NCBI GenBank assembly: GCA_030674185.1
Contig: JAPXFY010000015.1
Span: forward strand, 29,014,685 to 29,078,684
Length of the DNA: 64,000 nt
Direction of reading: 5' to 3'
Origin: Monoplex corrugatus
Lineage: Eukaryota; Mollusca; Gastropoda; Littorinimorpha; Ranellidae
The notes beneath the pieces were generated by a model that made no database searches, was not told the origin of the DNA, and saw only the letters and a list, made by a program, of their open reading frames with translations. Position numbers and translations under genes: made by a program. This document shows, in pieces, positions 11,215 to 21,860 of this stretch (positions are counted from its first letter, which is position 1; every line of letters starts with the position of its first letter).

Positions 11215-13864
11215 TATCATGCTCATATGATTGATCTATTAGATCTAAAGAAAATCGCTTCATGCAATCTTAAGGCTATTGAGAAGAATGTTTTCAAGAC
11301 AGATGTTCATAGAGCACTTGAGTCAGCCTGTCAGTCCAATTTATCTGATCCCATATGTACTTACAACACATGCTTGCGTCAGCTGCTTGACCAACACGCC
11401 CCTCTTGTTATGCGTAATGTGTCAGACCGTATATCCGCCCCTTGGATGACACTTGAAGTCATTCATGCTAAAGTGCTACGGCGTACCGCTGAGCGTGTGT
11501 GGCGTGAGTCCGGTCTGACCGTTCATAGAGAAATATATGCAGAGCAGCGTAACATAGTTACAAATATGATACGTGAAACAACGAAAAAGTACATATGTGG
11601 TAAGATAGCAGGCGCTGATAGTTCCAGAGAACTCTTCCGCCTCAGTGATCAGTTGCTGGGAAAAGCTGGAGATACTGTGCTTCCTTCTAACATCCCCCCA
11701 GAGTCTCTTCCTGATAAATTCAATGAATTTTTTGTTGGAAAGATTGAACGGATCAGGATCAGAAGCAGCTTTGACCCTGATACACCATGCCCCACTGATG
11801 CTGTTGTGTTCTCTGGTACACAGCTAGAAAATTTTGAGCTTATGTCTGAGGGTTGTGTGAGAGAGATACTGAAGAAAATGCCAAAGAAGTCCTGTGACCT
11901 TGACCCTATCCCTGCCTCTATCCTATTTGATTGTCTAGATGAAATTACTCCAGTTGTCATAGATATTATGAATAAGTCCTTGTCATCTGGTGTTGTGCCT
12001 CAGTGCTTTAAGCACGCTCTTGTCAAGCCCCTTCTGAAGAAGGCAAATCTCGACCCAGACTGCTTGAAGAATTATCGTCCAGTTTCCAATCTACCATTCC
12101 TATCAAAGGTGTTGGAACGTATTGTACTAGAACAGCTTCTGCAGCATCTGGAATCTCACAACCTGCTAGAGCCATTCCAGTCAGCCTACCGTAAGTGCCA
12201 TAGCACAGAAACCGCTCTATTGCGTGTGGTCAGTGACCTCCTTCAGGCTTCAGACAATGGGAGTGTGTCTGTCTTGTCACTGCTTGACTTGTCAGCAGCA
12301 TTTGACACCATAGACCATAGCATCATCATAATGCGGTTGCGTACCACTTTTGGCTGTTCTGGAACGGTTCTGGACTGGTTTATCTCCTATTTGACAGGCC
12401 GTACCCGGTCTGTTGTCATTGGCCACAAATCAAATCCATCTGTGCTGAAATGTGGTGTCCCACAAGGTTCTGTCTTGGGACCTGTCCTGTTCACTATATA
12501 CACAACCTCTCAGCACTATCATTCATCAGTCAGGTCACTCATACCACTTCTTTGCGGATGACTCACAGCTTCATAGCTCCTCTGCCCCATCAGATTTTGA
12601 CGCTCTTGTGTGCAGTCTGAGAGATTGTATAGAGGATGTCTCCAAGTGGATGAGTGAAAACAAGCTGAAGATGAATGATGATAAAACTGAGCTTATTGTT
12701 ACTGGTACTAAGTCAAAGGTCAATCAGGTTACTCATGCCCCCATGTCTATCTCTGGTTGTGATGTATCTTTCTCACAAACTGTTAGAAACCTTGGCTTCT
12801 ACCTGGATGAAACACTGTCTATGGAAGCCCATGTCAAACAGTTGTGCCGTACTCTGTACTATCAGCTACGCAGAATAGGTAAGATTCGCTCCTTCCTTTC
12901 CACTGATGCTACCAACAAACTTGCTGTCTCTTTCATACTATCTAGACTAGACTATTGCAACTCTGTATTCGCAGGTCTCCATGACAATCAACTATCTAAT
13001 CTTCAGCGCATACAGAACCACGCGGCTCGCCTTGTTCTCCGCAAGCCCAGGCGTGAGAGTGCAAAATCTCTGCTTAGAACACTTCATTGGCTCCCGGTAA
13101 AGGCTAGGATTCAATATAAAGTTGCCTGTCTCTGCTTTCAGTGTATCTATTACGAGAACATGCCATCCTATCTTGCCAACCTCCTGCAGGGTTACAAACC
13201 TTCTCGAACGCTCCGCTCTTCTGACACCTCACTGTTGACTGTTCCTCGCTTCTCTCTAGACACCTTTGGTAAAAAATCTTTCTCTGTCTTTGGCCCAAAT
13301 GTATGGAACTCTCTACCACTGTCTCTCAGAAAAACTAAGTGTTTCTCAACCTTCAAACGGCACCTGAAAACCCACCTCTTTCAAACTCATCTAACCTGAA
13401 GAGCCTTAGTTTGCAAGTCTGTCATCAGACTAATCTCTCCTGCCTGTATAACAGTATTTTGTATAAGGGCCTATAGAGCAAGGTGTGTGAGTGCGTGCAT
13501 ATGTGTATGTGTGTGTGTGTGTGTGTGTGCTTGAGTGAGCATGTGTGTGTATCACTGTATGTGTACAGCTGAGGAGGGGATAGGGGAGAAATTGAGTGGG
13601 AAAGAGACTGAAATACTTTAAGAAGCTTATTTAAATCTTTGTATGTAAATTGTGATGTATGATATGCGAATAGTTTATAATTTGTGAGGTAATTTTGATT
13701 GTCAAGGTGTTAATGCTGTAATACTGAAGTTATAATGTTTTTCCTGTATATGGATTAGAATTTTTCTGTTTTTATCTTCATTCAAAATATTGATCATAAT
13801 TTTATGTACAACTATTGCATGCATAAACACACACACACGCATGCAAACATAGCACACACACACA

Positions 13865-13962
<98 letters not shown>

Positions 13963-14311
13963 TCTTACAAACACACACGCGCACAGCAACGCACACGCAC
14001 GCACACACACACGTACACACACACACACATGTACGCAAGCACACACACGCAGCAATATATAAACACAGTATGCCTCTTTATTCATATGAAAAATCTGTTA
14101 ATCTTTCTTCATTACATAAGTCAGTGTTTAAATTTTAATATTCTGTGGTTTCTTACTTGTATAGCTTTAATGTTTGTTGTTATCTTATTGTGTATGTAAT
14201 TGTGAACATTTTTTATCACCTTTTGCCTTTCTTGCGAAATGTAAAGCGCTGGTGAGCATGTTTTTATATGGAATATGCGCTATACAAATAAACATTATTA
14301 TTATTATTATT
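11215..14311 (+). mobile_element. L2-clade LINE, near-intact reverse transcriptase
   Basis: Coding sequence runs 11215-13402, starting in the linker between endonuclease and reverse transcriptase. Visible blocks are KPLLKKANLDP and NYRPVSNLPFLSKVLER (fingers), FQSAYRKCHSTETALL, LLDLSAAFDTIDHSI (motif A), CGVPQGSVLGPVLF (motif B), FFADDSQLH (catalytic FADD motif C), LDYCNSVFAGL, LHWLPVKARIQYK and KRHLKTHLF near the stop. The only visible lesion is a 2-bp deletion in a CA run near 12503 that shifts the frame just before FADD. The 3' UTR (13403-14311) contains TG and CA tracts and ends in AAAGCGC...GCGCTATACAAATAA plus ATT repeats, the usual L2-type tail. The endonuclease is missing (5' truncation). 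Confidence 0.88.
13826..14052. repeat. (CA)n microsatellite inside the L2 3' UTR
   Basis: About 225 bp of CA with AAACAC and CGCACG interruptions, lying between the L2 stop codon and its ATT tail. Long Cys-Val or Thr-His translations are artefacts. Confidence 0.95.
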
Positions 14312-14560
14312 GTCTTTTCTGTTTATACATAACATTTTCTTTGAAGTTTATGAATAAAATTAATACCAAATAAATATTTTCTGTTTCTTGAATGATTGGA
14401 GACAGCTCTTCTTTTCAACAATTCAGTTTTATCTTATTGTGTATGTAATTGTGAACATTTTTTATCACCTTTTGCCTTTCTTGCGAAATGTAAAGCGCTG
14501 GTGAGCATGTTTTTATATGGAATATGCGCTATACAAATAAACATTATTATTATTATTATA

Positions 14561-14609
<49 letters not shown>

Positions 14610-14725
14610 GTCTTTTCTGTTTATACATAACATTTTCTTTGAAGTTTATGAATAAAATTAATACCAAATAAATATTTTCTGTTTCTTGAATGATTGGAGA
14701 CAGCTCTTCTTTTCAACAATTCAGT
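14181..14725. repeat. Tandem duplication spanning the L2 3' end and its flank
   Basis: TATCTTATTGTGTATGTAAT starts at 14181 and again at 14430, and the 3' flank ending CTTTTCAACAATTCAGT ends at 14427 and again at 14725. Each copy includes the L2 terminus (AAAGCGCTGG, GCGCTATACAAATAA, ATT repeats) plus about 115 bp of non-L2 flank. The second copy is 49 bp longer because its ATT tract (14547-14609) is expanded. Confidence 0.93.
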
Positions 14726-15125
14726 GAAACTATTTTCATATTGCTCTGTGTTAGTAAGGTAAGTTAGTAATGTAACTGCCAGTTTTGACTTGTGGATACA
14801 TTTGTCCTATTTGTGACTGTATCTGGACTTTGTGAAATCTTGGTGAGAAAAACAAATATTTGCAGGCAGGTAAGCATTTGTCACAAAGGTTCAAGTGAGA
14901 AAAAAGAAGAATGAGTTTTTTATTTTCAGTTCATTGAAAAAAAAAGAAGCTGACAGTTTTTTTATGTTCAATATTGTTCCTAGTCAGTTTTATTATGTAC
15001 TGAAATGCATGCTGGCCGTTGTCTTTCAGAATAAAGAGGTGGTGAAGATGGGTAGGCCTACGAAGGTAATCACAGGATGACATGAATGCTTATATACCAT
15101 TGTGACAATAAATCACTTTCAAATA
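14726..15125. other. Unassigned sequence
   Basis: AT-rich; no recognisable feature. A (TG)n tract follows. Confidence 0.35.
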
Positions 15126-15129
15126 TTCC

Positions 15130-15131
<2 letters not shown>

Positions 15132-15202
<71 letters not shown>
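15132..15202. repeat. (TG)n microsatellite
   Basis: A 70-bp pure TG tract. Confidence 0.97.
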
Positions 15203-15206
<4 letters not shown>

Positions 15207-15429
15207 TTAAGATTTTTGCAGATAATTCTTTGATAAAGTAAACACCTGAAAACAGATCAATAGCTTTGTGTAAAGTATTTTGTTTCGATTGCTCCAGTCG
15301 TACTCACTGGAATCTCTTGTTGTCCAAACCCTCGTCTTCATGATGGGAGGTGGAATCCAATAAAGTTGTACAAACAGGGCTCTGATAAATTTGTGACAGA
15401 CCTAGTAAGCCAGGGTTATATTGTTTAAC

Positions 15430-15700
15430 CACATCAAAAACTAAAAGGAGAAAGAAATGGATGGAATAAGACAGAAGACAAGACCTTAAAAGGACAACAA
15501 GAAATAAAAGCAGTTAAACGTATGTGGAACAACAGATAAAGAAGGTGAAACAGCAAAGAACACAATGGAAAAGACTTTATCAAAGACAGAATAATGAAGA
15601 TCTTAATTAAGAGATGAACCATATCTGTCATCAACGACAAAGATAAAAACCTTGTGACTGATAAGGACAGCATCAGAAACAGACTAACTGCATGTTCCTG
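15430..15700 (+). pseudogene. Possible RTE linker-region fragment
   Basis: A purine-rich stretch whose frames read like the lysine-rich linker between endonuclease and reverse transcriptase of RTE elements (WKRLYQRQ; TISVINDKDKNLVTDKDSIR; NRLTA). Heavily broken. Recognised by pattern only. Confidence 0.4.
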
Positions 15701-15719
15701 TAGTCTTTCTTTCTTTTTT

Positions 15720-16240
15720 TTTTTGCACTAGGGTCTGATTGCCTGCAAACAACATCTCCTTCAAAGATATGGGTCTGTGTTTGTTTATCTCAAGACCTTG
15801 TCCAAGGAAACTATGAACAATATCTTACCTCGGATGTCACTTCAAATCAGTTAGTGTTCTCTTTCTGTTGTGTGGATTGCATACATTCCGTTTGCATAGA
15901 TGCTTTAATGTAATGTAAATGCTGATCTCTGTTGTTATACAGCTCTAGCACTTTCCACAGCTTGTCTCTATTCATTTAGTCATATACTTTTTTTCTGATG
16001 TGTGAAGACAAAGTTCAGTTATTTATCATGCTAGATTTTTTTCACAAAGCTTTAATCGGAGCAAAGATATGTCTACACACCCTTCCTCTTCCCTGAACTC
16101 CATCTGTGCCTCGTTGAAGAAGGGTTCCACCTTGTATCTTGTGTTTTCTTCCAGGATTTTGGTCAAAGTCTTGCGACTATGGTTAAAGAGTCATATTCCT
16201 CTGGATATGCTGTTGTGTCTTTCTCGCTGCATTTCTTTTT
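15720..16240 (-). pseudogene. RTE-like reverse transcriptase fragment
   Basis: Minus-strand frames contain NRDKLWKVLELYNNRDQHLH and YIKASMQTECMQSTQQK then FEVTSEVR, resembling the region from the motif A helix to the (V/R)RQGC motif B of RTE-type LINEs. Upstream pieces (HSRKTLTKILEENTRYKVE) fit the fingers. There are many stops. Direction and identity are moderately supported; the family is uncertain. Confidence 0.55.
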
Positions 16241-16780
16241 CGAGATAATTCACATTCCATTACAGCCATTATTGCTCATTCTCATTCTTTTGGGACTTCT
16301 CTCTTTTCATGCTTTTTGTCATTGGCTATGTGATTCCCATGTCCCAATATACTAGGATGGCTTCTGTTATTCCATCTATTCCAGTGCTTTGTCTGGAAAT
16401 CAGAAGCACTGCAGCCTGAGGAACTTCTGACCTCGAGACTGTCATGTGGACAAGTTGCTGGAATTGGTGCTGTGTCATCTCTCTGACTGACAGGGTTGAG
16501 GATTTGCTTTGATCTTTTGAGCACCATGTTAGTCATTCCAGAACGGCAGATAATTCGCGCCCCTGCCATTGCCACCATAATCATTTTGGAACATAGGTCA
16601 CATCTCTCAAGTTCATGAAAGCCCCGACTTTGTTCAGGAATCACAAACTTGATTAATCTAAATCTGTCAAGGTTCCCTTAAATCTAATCGTAACTGGAAA
16701 CTGTACTGGAGTGTGAATAACTATGAAGCAGACAAATTGGCAACACCTCATCCAAGCACGAGTATGAGCAGTACAAAACT
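16241..16780 (-). other. Unassigned; open frame 16282-16644 of unknown meaning
   Basis: A 120-residue minus-strand frame has a loose CDLCSK motif reminiscent of a zinc finger but lacks the rest of any domain I know. It lies immediately 5' of an RTE-like relic on the same strand and may be decayed element sequence. I do not assign a function. Confidence 0.25.
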
Positions 16781-16869
16781 CATTTGACTCATGAATTCAG
16801 CTGCTGTTCAGCAAGAATTGGAGCAGATGGTTGATGAAGATAGAAATAAATTAAGTCTAACGATTCTTT

Positions 16870-16945
16870 CATCATCATCATGTGCCCAACCTCATGGCGT
16901 TGGCAATCATGGCCCTCCATCCAAATCTATCCCTTGTCGCTGCAA
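16870..16945 (-). mobile_element. RTE 3' end fragment
   Basis: The minus strand matches the 3' end of the full-length RTE at 58310: GGCAATCATGGCCCTCCATC here against GGCGACCATGGCCTTCCATC there, with the same ATGATG-type terminal repeat (TCATCATCATC on the plus strand). Confidence 0.65.
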
Positions 16946-17242
16946 GTCACATACTCTGTTTTCCTTCAGGTCTAACTTGAAGACACCTTTTTGTCCAGCA
17001 GTGATTTTTTCTATGTGGCCACCCCTTCGTCCCACTCGTCTCTTATCCTGCACAAAGACACAACAGCATATCCAGAGGAATATGACTCTTTAACCATGGG
17101 AGGCAGTGTGTGTGTACTTTGTGCCCTTAAGTTTTTGTCATTGTGAGTGAATGCTGTTAATGAATGATGAGAGTGCACTTTGATTTGATTTGTTTATCAA
17201 GATTTGGCGTCTCATAAATGCCATTACTATTATCATCACTAG
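16945..17242 (+). mobile_element. L2-type 3' end fragment (second family)
   Basis: Reads as the L2 C-terminus (FRSNLKTPFCPA, cf. FKRHLKTHLF), followed by a 3' UTR with TCAAGATTTGGCGTCTCATAAATG and ATT/ATC repeats. It is collinear with 56180-56405, so the two are the same family. Confidence 0.65.
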
Positions 17243-17329
17243 TACATCTGAAATTGGTCAAAAATAAGAGTGTGGATCACATTCTGAACATTGATGATCT
17301 TTGTGTTTTGAAATTCTCACAACTTGTCC

Positions 17330-17600
17330 AAATTGCCAATGATCAAGGCAAAACGACAGCCATTAATGGAATTCAAAAGCTGAAGTAAAAACCAGAAAAG
17401 TGTAAACAAAGGAGACAGCCGAGACAGAGTGAAAACCTAGTCTGCATGGAAGAGCGTGGCAAGGGAGTATAACAAAGCAAACAGAATAGAGGTCTGTAAG
17501 ATGGGAAGGCATCAACTGGTTACACTACACGTGGCTCAAAGAAATCACTGACCAAAATTCTGGTCAAGACCAAGAATTGAGCTGACTAGGATAGCACACA
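17330..17600 (+). repeat. Interspersed repeat 'Y' (MITE-like arm)
   Basis: Shares about 270 bp with the reverse complement of 29545-29830, and its end (ATCACTGACCAAAATTCTGG, then AATTGAGCTGACTAGGATAG) with copies at 24415, 29355 and 45860. No coding capacity. The family name is mine. Confidence 0.7.
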
Positions 17601-18399
17601 TTAAAAATGGTAATTGGGCAGAAAGCTAAATATTTCCTTATGACTTGCAGATCTCTGATGTGTGTGTGTGTGTGAGAGAGAGAGACCATGGGGGATAAAA
17701 GCCTATCCTTAAATAGGCAGTCGACGTGAATCCTTGCCTAAATATTTTTCACATAGAGACATGGACAGCATATTCGGCAGATGCTATCACTTACGTCTTC
17801 TTGTTGTTTTTAGAAGAGATTCTGGACTGAGGAGTGGAGGTTGGGATTGGAAGGGGGAGGTAATGTGCAGTGGAGGTAAAAAAAATCAAAATGAGACTTT
17901 TGCCTGATGCAATAGACAATTTAAGGCACTTTTACAGACTTCGATGACTGTGCGAACCCATAGCTGGTGGATTGGTGTTGCTTCCTCATATCTTGCTGTT
18001 TGTGATCATGTTACATGAGGTCCTGTTGAAGCCTTCTGGAAGACTGCATCACCCATGTGGTAATTCTGTGCCCCACTGGCTTGGTCAGGTTTTAGGTCTG
18101 GCACTGGTATGTCAAGAAGAGATGGACTATTAATAGAACTGACGAATTTGGTTTGGTGGGGATGAAAATGGAATAAATGAACTTGGCTTTTGTTTTGATG
18201 AAACGATGGGGTGTTTTAATTGTGGGACTTGTTTGCTTTCTGGATTCTGGTTTTGATCTGTGAGTCTTCTGCTTTCAGTGAAAATGCTGACAACATACTT
18301 TAATTTACTCGTTTGATGTTGAAGCCAAGATTGCCTGATGTTCTGCTTTCTTGGTTTACTGATGCGGATTTTCATGTAAATTTCGTAGGTTTTAGGCAC
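17601..18399. other. Unassigned sequence
   Basis: Short TG and GA runs near 17663; otherwise nothing recognised on either strand. Confidence 0.35.
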
Positions 18400-18620
18400 C
18401 CATGAAGTGGCAACCCCGATGATCTTTCCAGACCCAGCACCTAAGATTCTATTTGGACAACTAAACAGGAACCTGGGCTATCACGCTCAAACATGGTGCA
18501 GGATGGGTCTCGACAACTGGATCATACAGGTACTAGAGTGAGATACAAGCTTCCCTGGGAGGGCTTGAGGTCCCCTCTTCAAACCACCCACCGGCCAACA
18601 GACTTGCCAGGTGCTACACT
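18400..18620 (+). pseudogene. DIRS-like retroelement fragment (start of reverse transcriptase)
   Basis: Frames read TWCRMGLDNWIIQVLE, the W..MG.D.WI...L..GY pattern that precedes the DIRS reverse transcriptase. The same block occurs at 32100-32150. Broken by stops. Confidence 0.6.
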
Positions 18621-18699
18621 GTGAAGAGTGCCACTCCTCGCCTCAATCTGCTATGCTGTTACGCTCATGTTCATATTTTGCATAGGAAAAAAATGAAGC

Positions 18700-19640
18700 A
18701 TGAATTACGTGTGGTTTAGTTTACTCCTCCAGTGAGCCGGCCAAGTTTATGGGGCAAGGTTTATGACCTACCTCCACTTCGAGCTCGACCATGCGACGAG
18801 CAGTATCTGTCTGCCATTTGTCTACATGTATGGCATATAAGTCTAAAACGTTTGCTTGCGAGGTCATGTTAGAAATTAGTATCGGGAAGATTACCCACAG
18901 AAGTATCCTTGAACCGCCTGCTCATCTGTCACCGAGTCAGTATCCACTATGTGTGATGCACAGGAAAAGTTAAGTTTTAAAAATGGGATTGTCTTAAGCT
19001 TTTTATTTTCATACAGAAGATTACCCAGCAGCTTTCGCATGTCATTTGCTACGCTCCATTTTGAGTGCTGTATTCTTGAGTGTTAATGGGATCTTCTCAG
19101 ACAACCTTGGGTAGTAGTAATATACTCAATTATCAACTGTTCCACCTTCGCAGATGGCTGTTATGCGGCAAAACCTGGCATGACATCAACCTTAAACCCC
19201 TTTAAATTGAGGTCAGATTGCGACACATTCATCAGATCGACCTACTTAAGAGCTGGGACCTCAGAAATCCTACAATTTGCCTCCGCTTCTAGGTACAAGG
19301 GTACTGAATCCCTTTACAATACAAAATGGAAGGCATGGGTGTCTTGATACAATACACAATTGATAGGTTTAGTTCATTCCTCCAGTGAGTCGGCCAAGTT
19401 TATGGGGCCAGGTTTATGACCTACTTCCACTTCAAGCTCGACCATGCTACAAGCGACATCAGTCAGCCATTTGAACAAGTGAAGGACCCAAACGTTTCGG
19501 ATAACTTTCGTCTCTGAGAAATATCACGGGCCTGGCATCCAAAGATACTTGGAACCCCAAGTGACTTCCAGGCTTAGACCAATTACTCGTTCCCTGCACT
19601 CTAAAGAAAATGCCATAAAACTTCAAGACAGCTCCAATTA
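18700..19640 (+). mobile_element. DIRS-like retroelement relic, rearranged
   Basis: Contains blocks shared with the recombinase-bearing copy at 44600-45660 (AAATTGAGGTCAGATTGCGAC; GCATGGGTGTCTTG). It also holds an internal duplicate: GCCAAGTTTATGGGG and CTCGACCATGC occur at both 18740-18800 and 19390-19450. The 19513-19640 segment recurs at 23115-23245. No intact frame. Confidence 0.6.
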
Positions 19641-21594
19641 GAAGTAGTAAGAAACTCTGGGGAGAGCTTGACAGCAGAAGATACACAGAAGTGAACCCCC
19701 CATCAAGCAAGTGTTTCGGCCCTTAACTCCTGACACTCTCAAGGGGCTGAGCTGCATCGAGGTCATGACTCTTGGATGCCCCTCTGCTGTCGCCATTCTT
19801 TAAATTTTTTTTAAATTTTTTATTTGTTTGTCCTCCGCCTGCCATCGAACCTGCGTATCCTGGGGGGTTAGGTCTGTCGAGGTAAAGTCACTCTTGTGAC
19901 GGACGTCTTAACAACCACTTGGCTTTCGGTCATCAGCAACATACATGAGAATTTTAAGCCTTAGGAAGTTCATTTTTGTTCCTCCTGGTCCAGATCCAGC
20001 TGGAGCTTTCTTCCGCTGCCTCTGCTATTGCCTTTAGGGTTCTGGTCCTCTCTCTCCCAGAAATCCAGAGCTGCTTCATGAGATCATGGGCTGGTGTGCT
20101 TATTGACCCCCTTGCTCCAACCTTTATTGCGAGGACTTTGGCTTGAAAGCCAGATTGTTGGCTAAACTGTCATACTTTTCAGTCTTGTAGATATGGGCTT
20201 CCTCCATTCTACTTTCGTACGTTACAGTGAACTCGATTAGAATTATTTGTTCGGGTGAATGGGAGTGGGGAATTATGTCCGGTCTCATGCCATTCTTGCT
20301 GATGATTTCTGGGTGTTTTTTCTATTGTGGGAAATCTACTGTGCACTCCCAGTCGTCCGCTTCATCCAGCAGACAATCTCCTCAATCCTTTCCAGTCAGC
20401 CTACCGCCAGTGCCATAGCACCGAAACTGCCCTACTACACATTCTCAACAATCTCCTCCTTGCAACTGATACTGGCAAAGTCTCTCTCCTCACACTCCTT
20501 GATCTGTCTGCAGCCTTTGATACCATTGACCATGGTATTCTCCTTTCTAGACTTCATCATGCTTTTGGCATCTCTGACATTGCTCTCTCCTGGTTCACTT
20601 CATATCTATCAAACAGAAAACAAAACTGTTCTCATCAATGGCACTTATCTCAACCTGCGTACCTGACCTGTGGTGTTCCACAAGGATCTGTCCTTGGCCC
20701 TGTTCTTTTCACTCTTTACACCTCCCCCCTGTCCACCATCATCAACTCCCACTCTATAAAACACCACTTCTATGCTGATGACACCCAACTTCAAGACAGT
20801 GACTCACCTGATAATATACAGCGCCTGTTGACTCGCACCACTGAGTGTTACTCGGACATTAAGAACTGGATGACACACAATAGACTTCAGTTTAATGACG
20901 ACAAGACAGAAGCAATCCTCATTGGCACCCGTCAGAAACTTTCTCAGCTGCCTCCTCTCTCTCTCCCATTATGTAACACATCAGTCCCAAATTCTGATTC
21001 AGCTAAAAACCTTGGTGTCTGCATTGACTCTACCCTCTCCATGAACAACTTTGTTTCTCAAACTGCCAGATCTTGCTACTATCATCTCCATCGTATAAGC
21101 CTGATCAGGAAGTATCTTTCTGTCGAAACAACTGCAAAACTCGTTCTCTCCTTCATAATGCCTCGCATTGACTATTGCAATACACTCCTGTCTGGTCTTT
21201 CTGCCTCCACCATTCACATCCTACAGCGCATTCAAAACAATGGTGTACGCCTTGTACTCAAAAAGAAAAAAGCTGACCACATATCTCCTCTCCTGGCACA
21301 ACTTCACTGGCTCCCTGTATCAAAGCGCATACAGTACAAACTAGACACCATCTGCTACAAAAGCCTCAATAACGCAGCCCCCGATTACCTGTCAAGCCTA
21401 CTTGAGATCTATGTTCCCTCACGTACCCTCCGCTCTGCCTCCGATCCTCTGACTTTTCGCTTTCCACGCACTAAGCTCAATACCTATGGTCCACTCTCCT
21501 GGAACAAACTTCCTCTCTCAGTCCGTCAGCTACCTTCAAGTCCGCTCTCAAAACTCACCTTTTCTCCTCTGCATAAAATCCTAACCTCACTCAA

Positions 21595-21615
21595 CCCCCC
21601 CCCCCCCCCCCCCCT
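21595..21615. repeat. Poly-C tract (21 bases)
   Basis: Lies where the sister L2 at 29013 has only about five C; it sits just after the ORF C-terminus of the truncated copy. Confidence 0.95.
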
Positions 21616-21749
21616 CTGCAGCCTGTCTCCGCTCGGAGGGGAATCATATTGTTTTAATATATAATTGTATATGATATGCTCTCTATAATTTTCCATTGCT
21701 TTTATTCTTGTTTTTATTGCTTTTATTCTTTCTCCCCATTTATAGCCAT

Positions 21750-21820
21750 GCGTGTGTGTGTGCGTGTGTGTGTGTGTGTGCGTGTGTGTGTGTGGTGTGC
21801 GTGCGTGCGTGCGTGCGTGC

Positions 21821-21859
<39 letters not shown>

Positions 21860-21860
21860 T
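21750..21860. repeat. TG / GCGT microsatellite in L2 3' UTR
   Basis: TG tract passing into CGTG tetranucleotides. It occupies the same position relative to CCCCATTTATAGCCA as the TG tract of the sister L2 at 29129. Confidence 0.95.

Noticed and set aside
13702..14199. Long Cys-Val or Thr-His frames on both strands
   Set aside because: Translation of CA/TG dinucleotide repeat; same for 541-733, 1940-2198, 7075-7434, 29062-29368 and 43472-43798.
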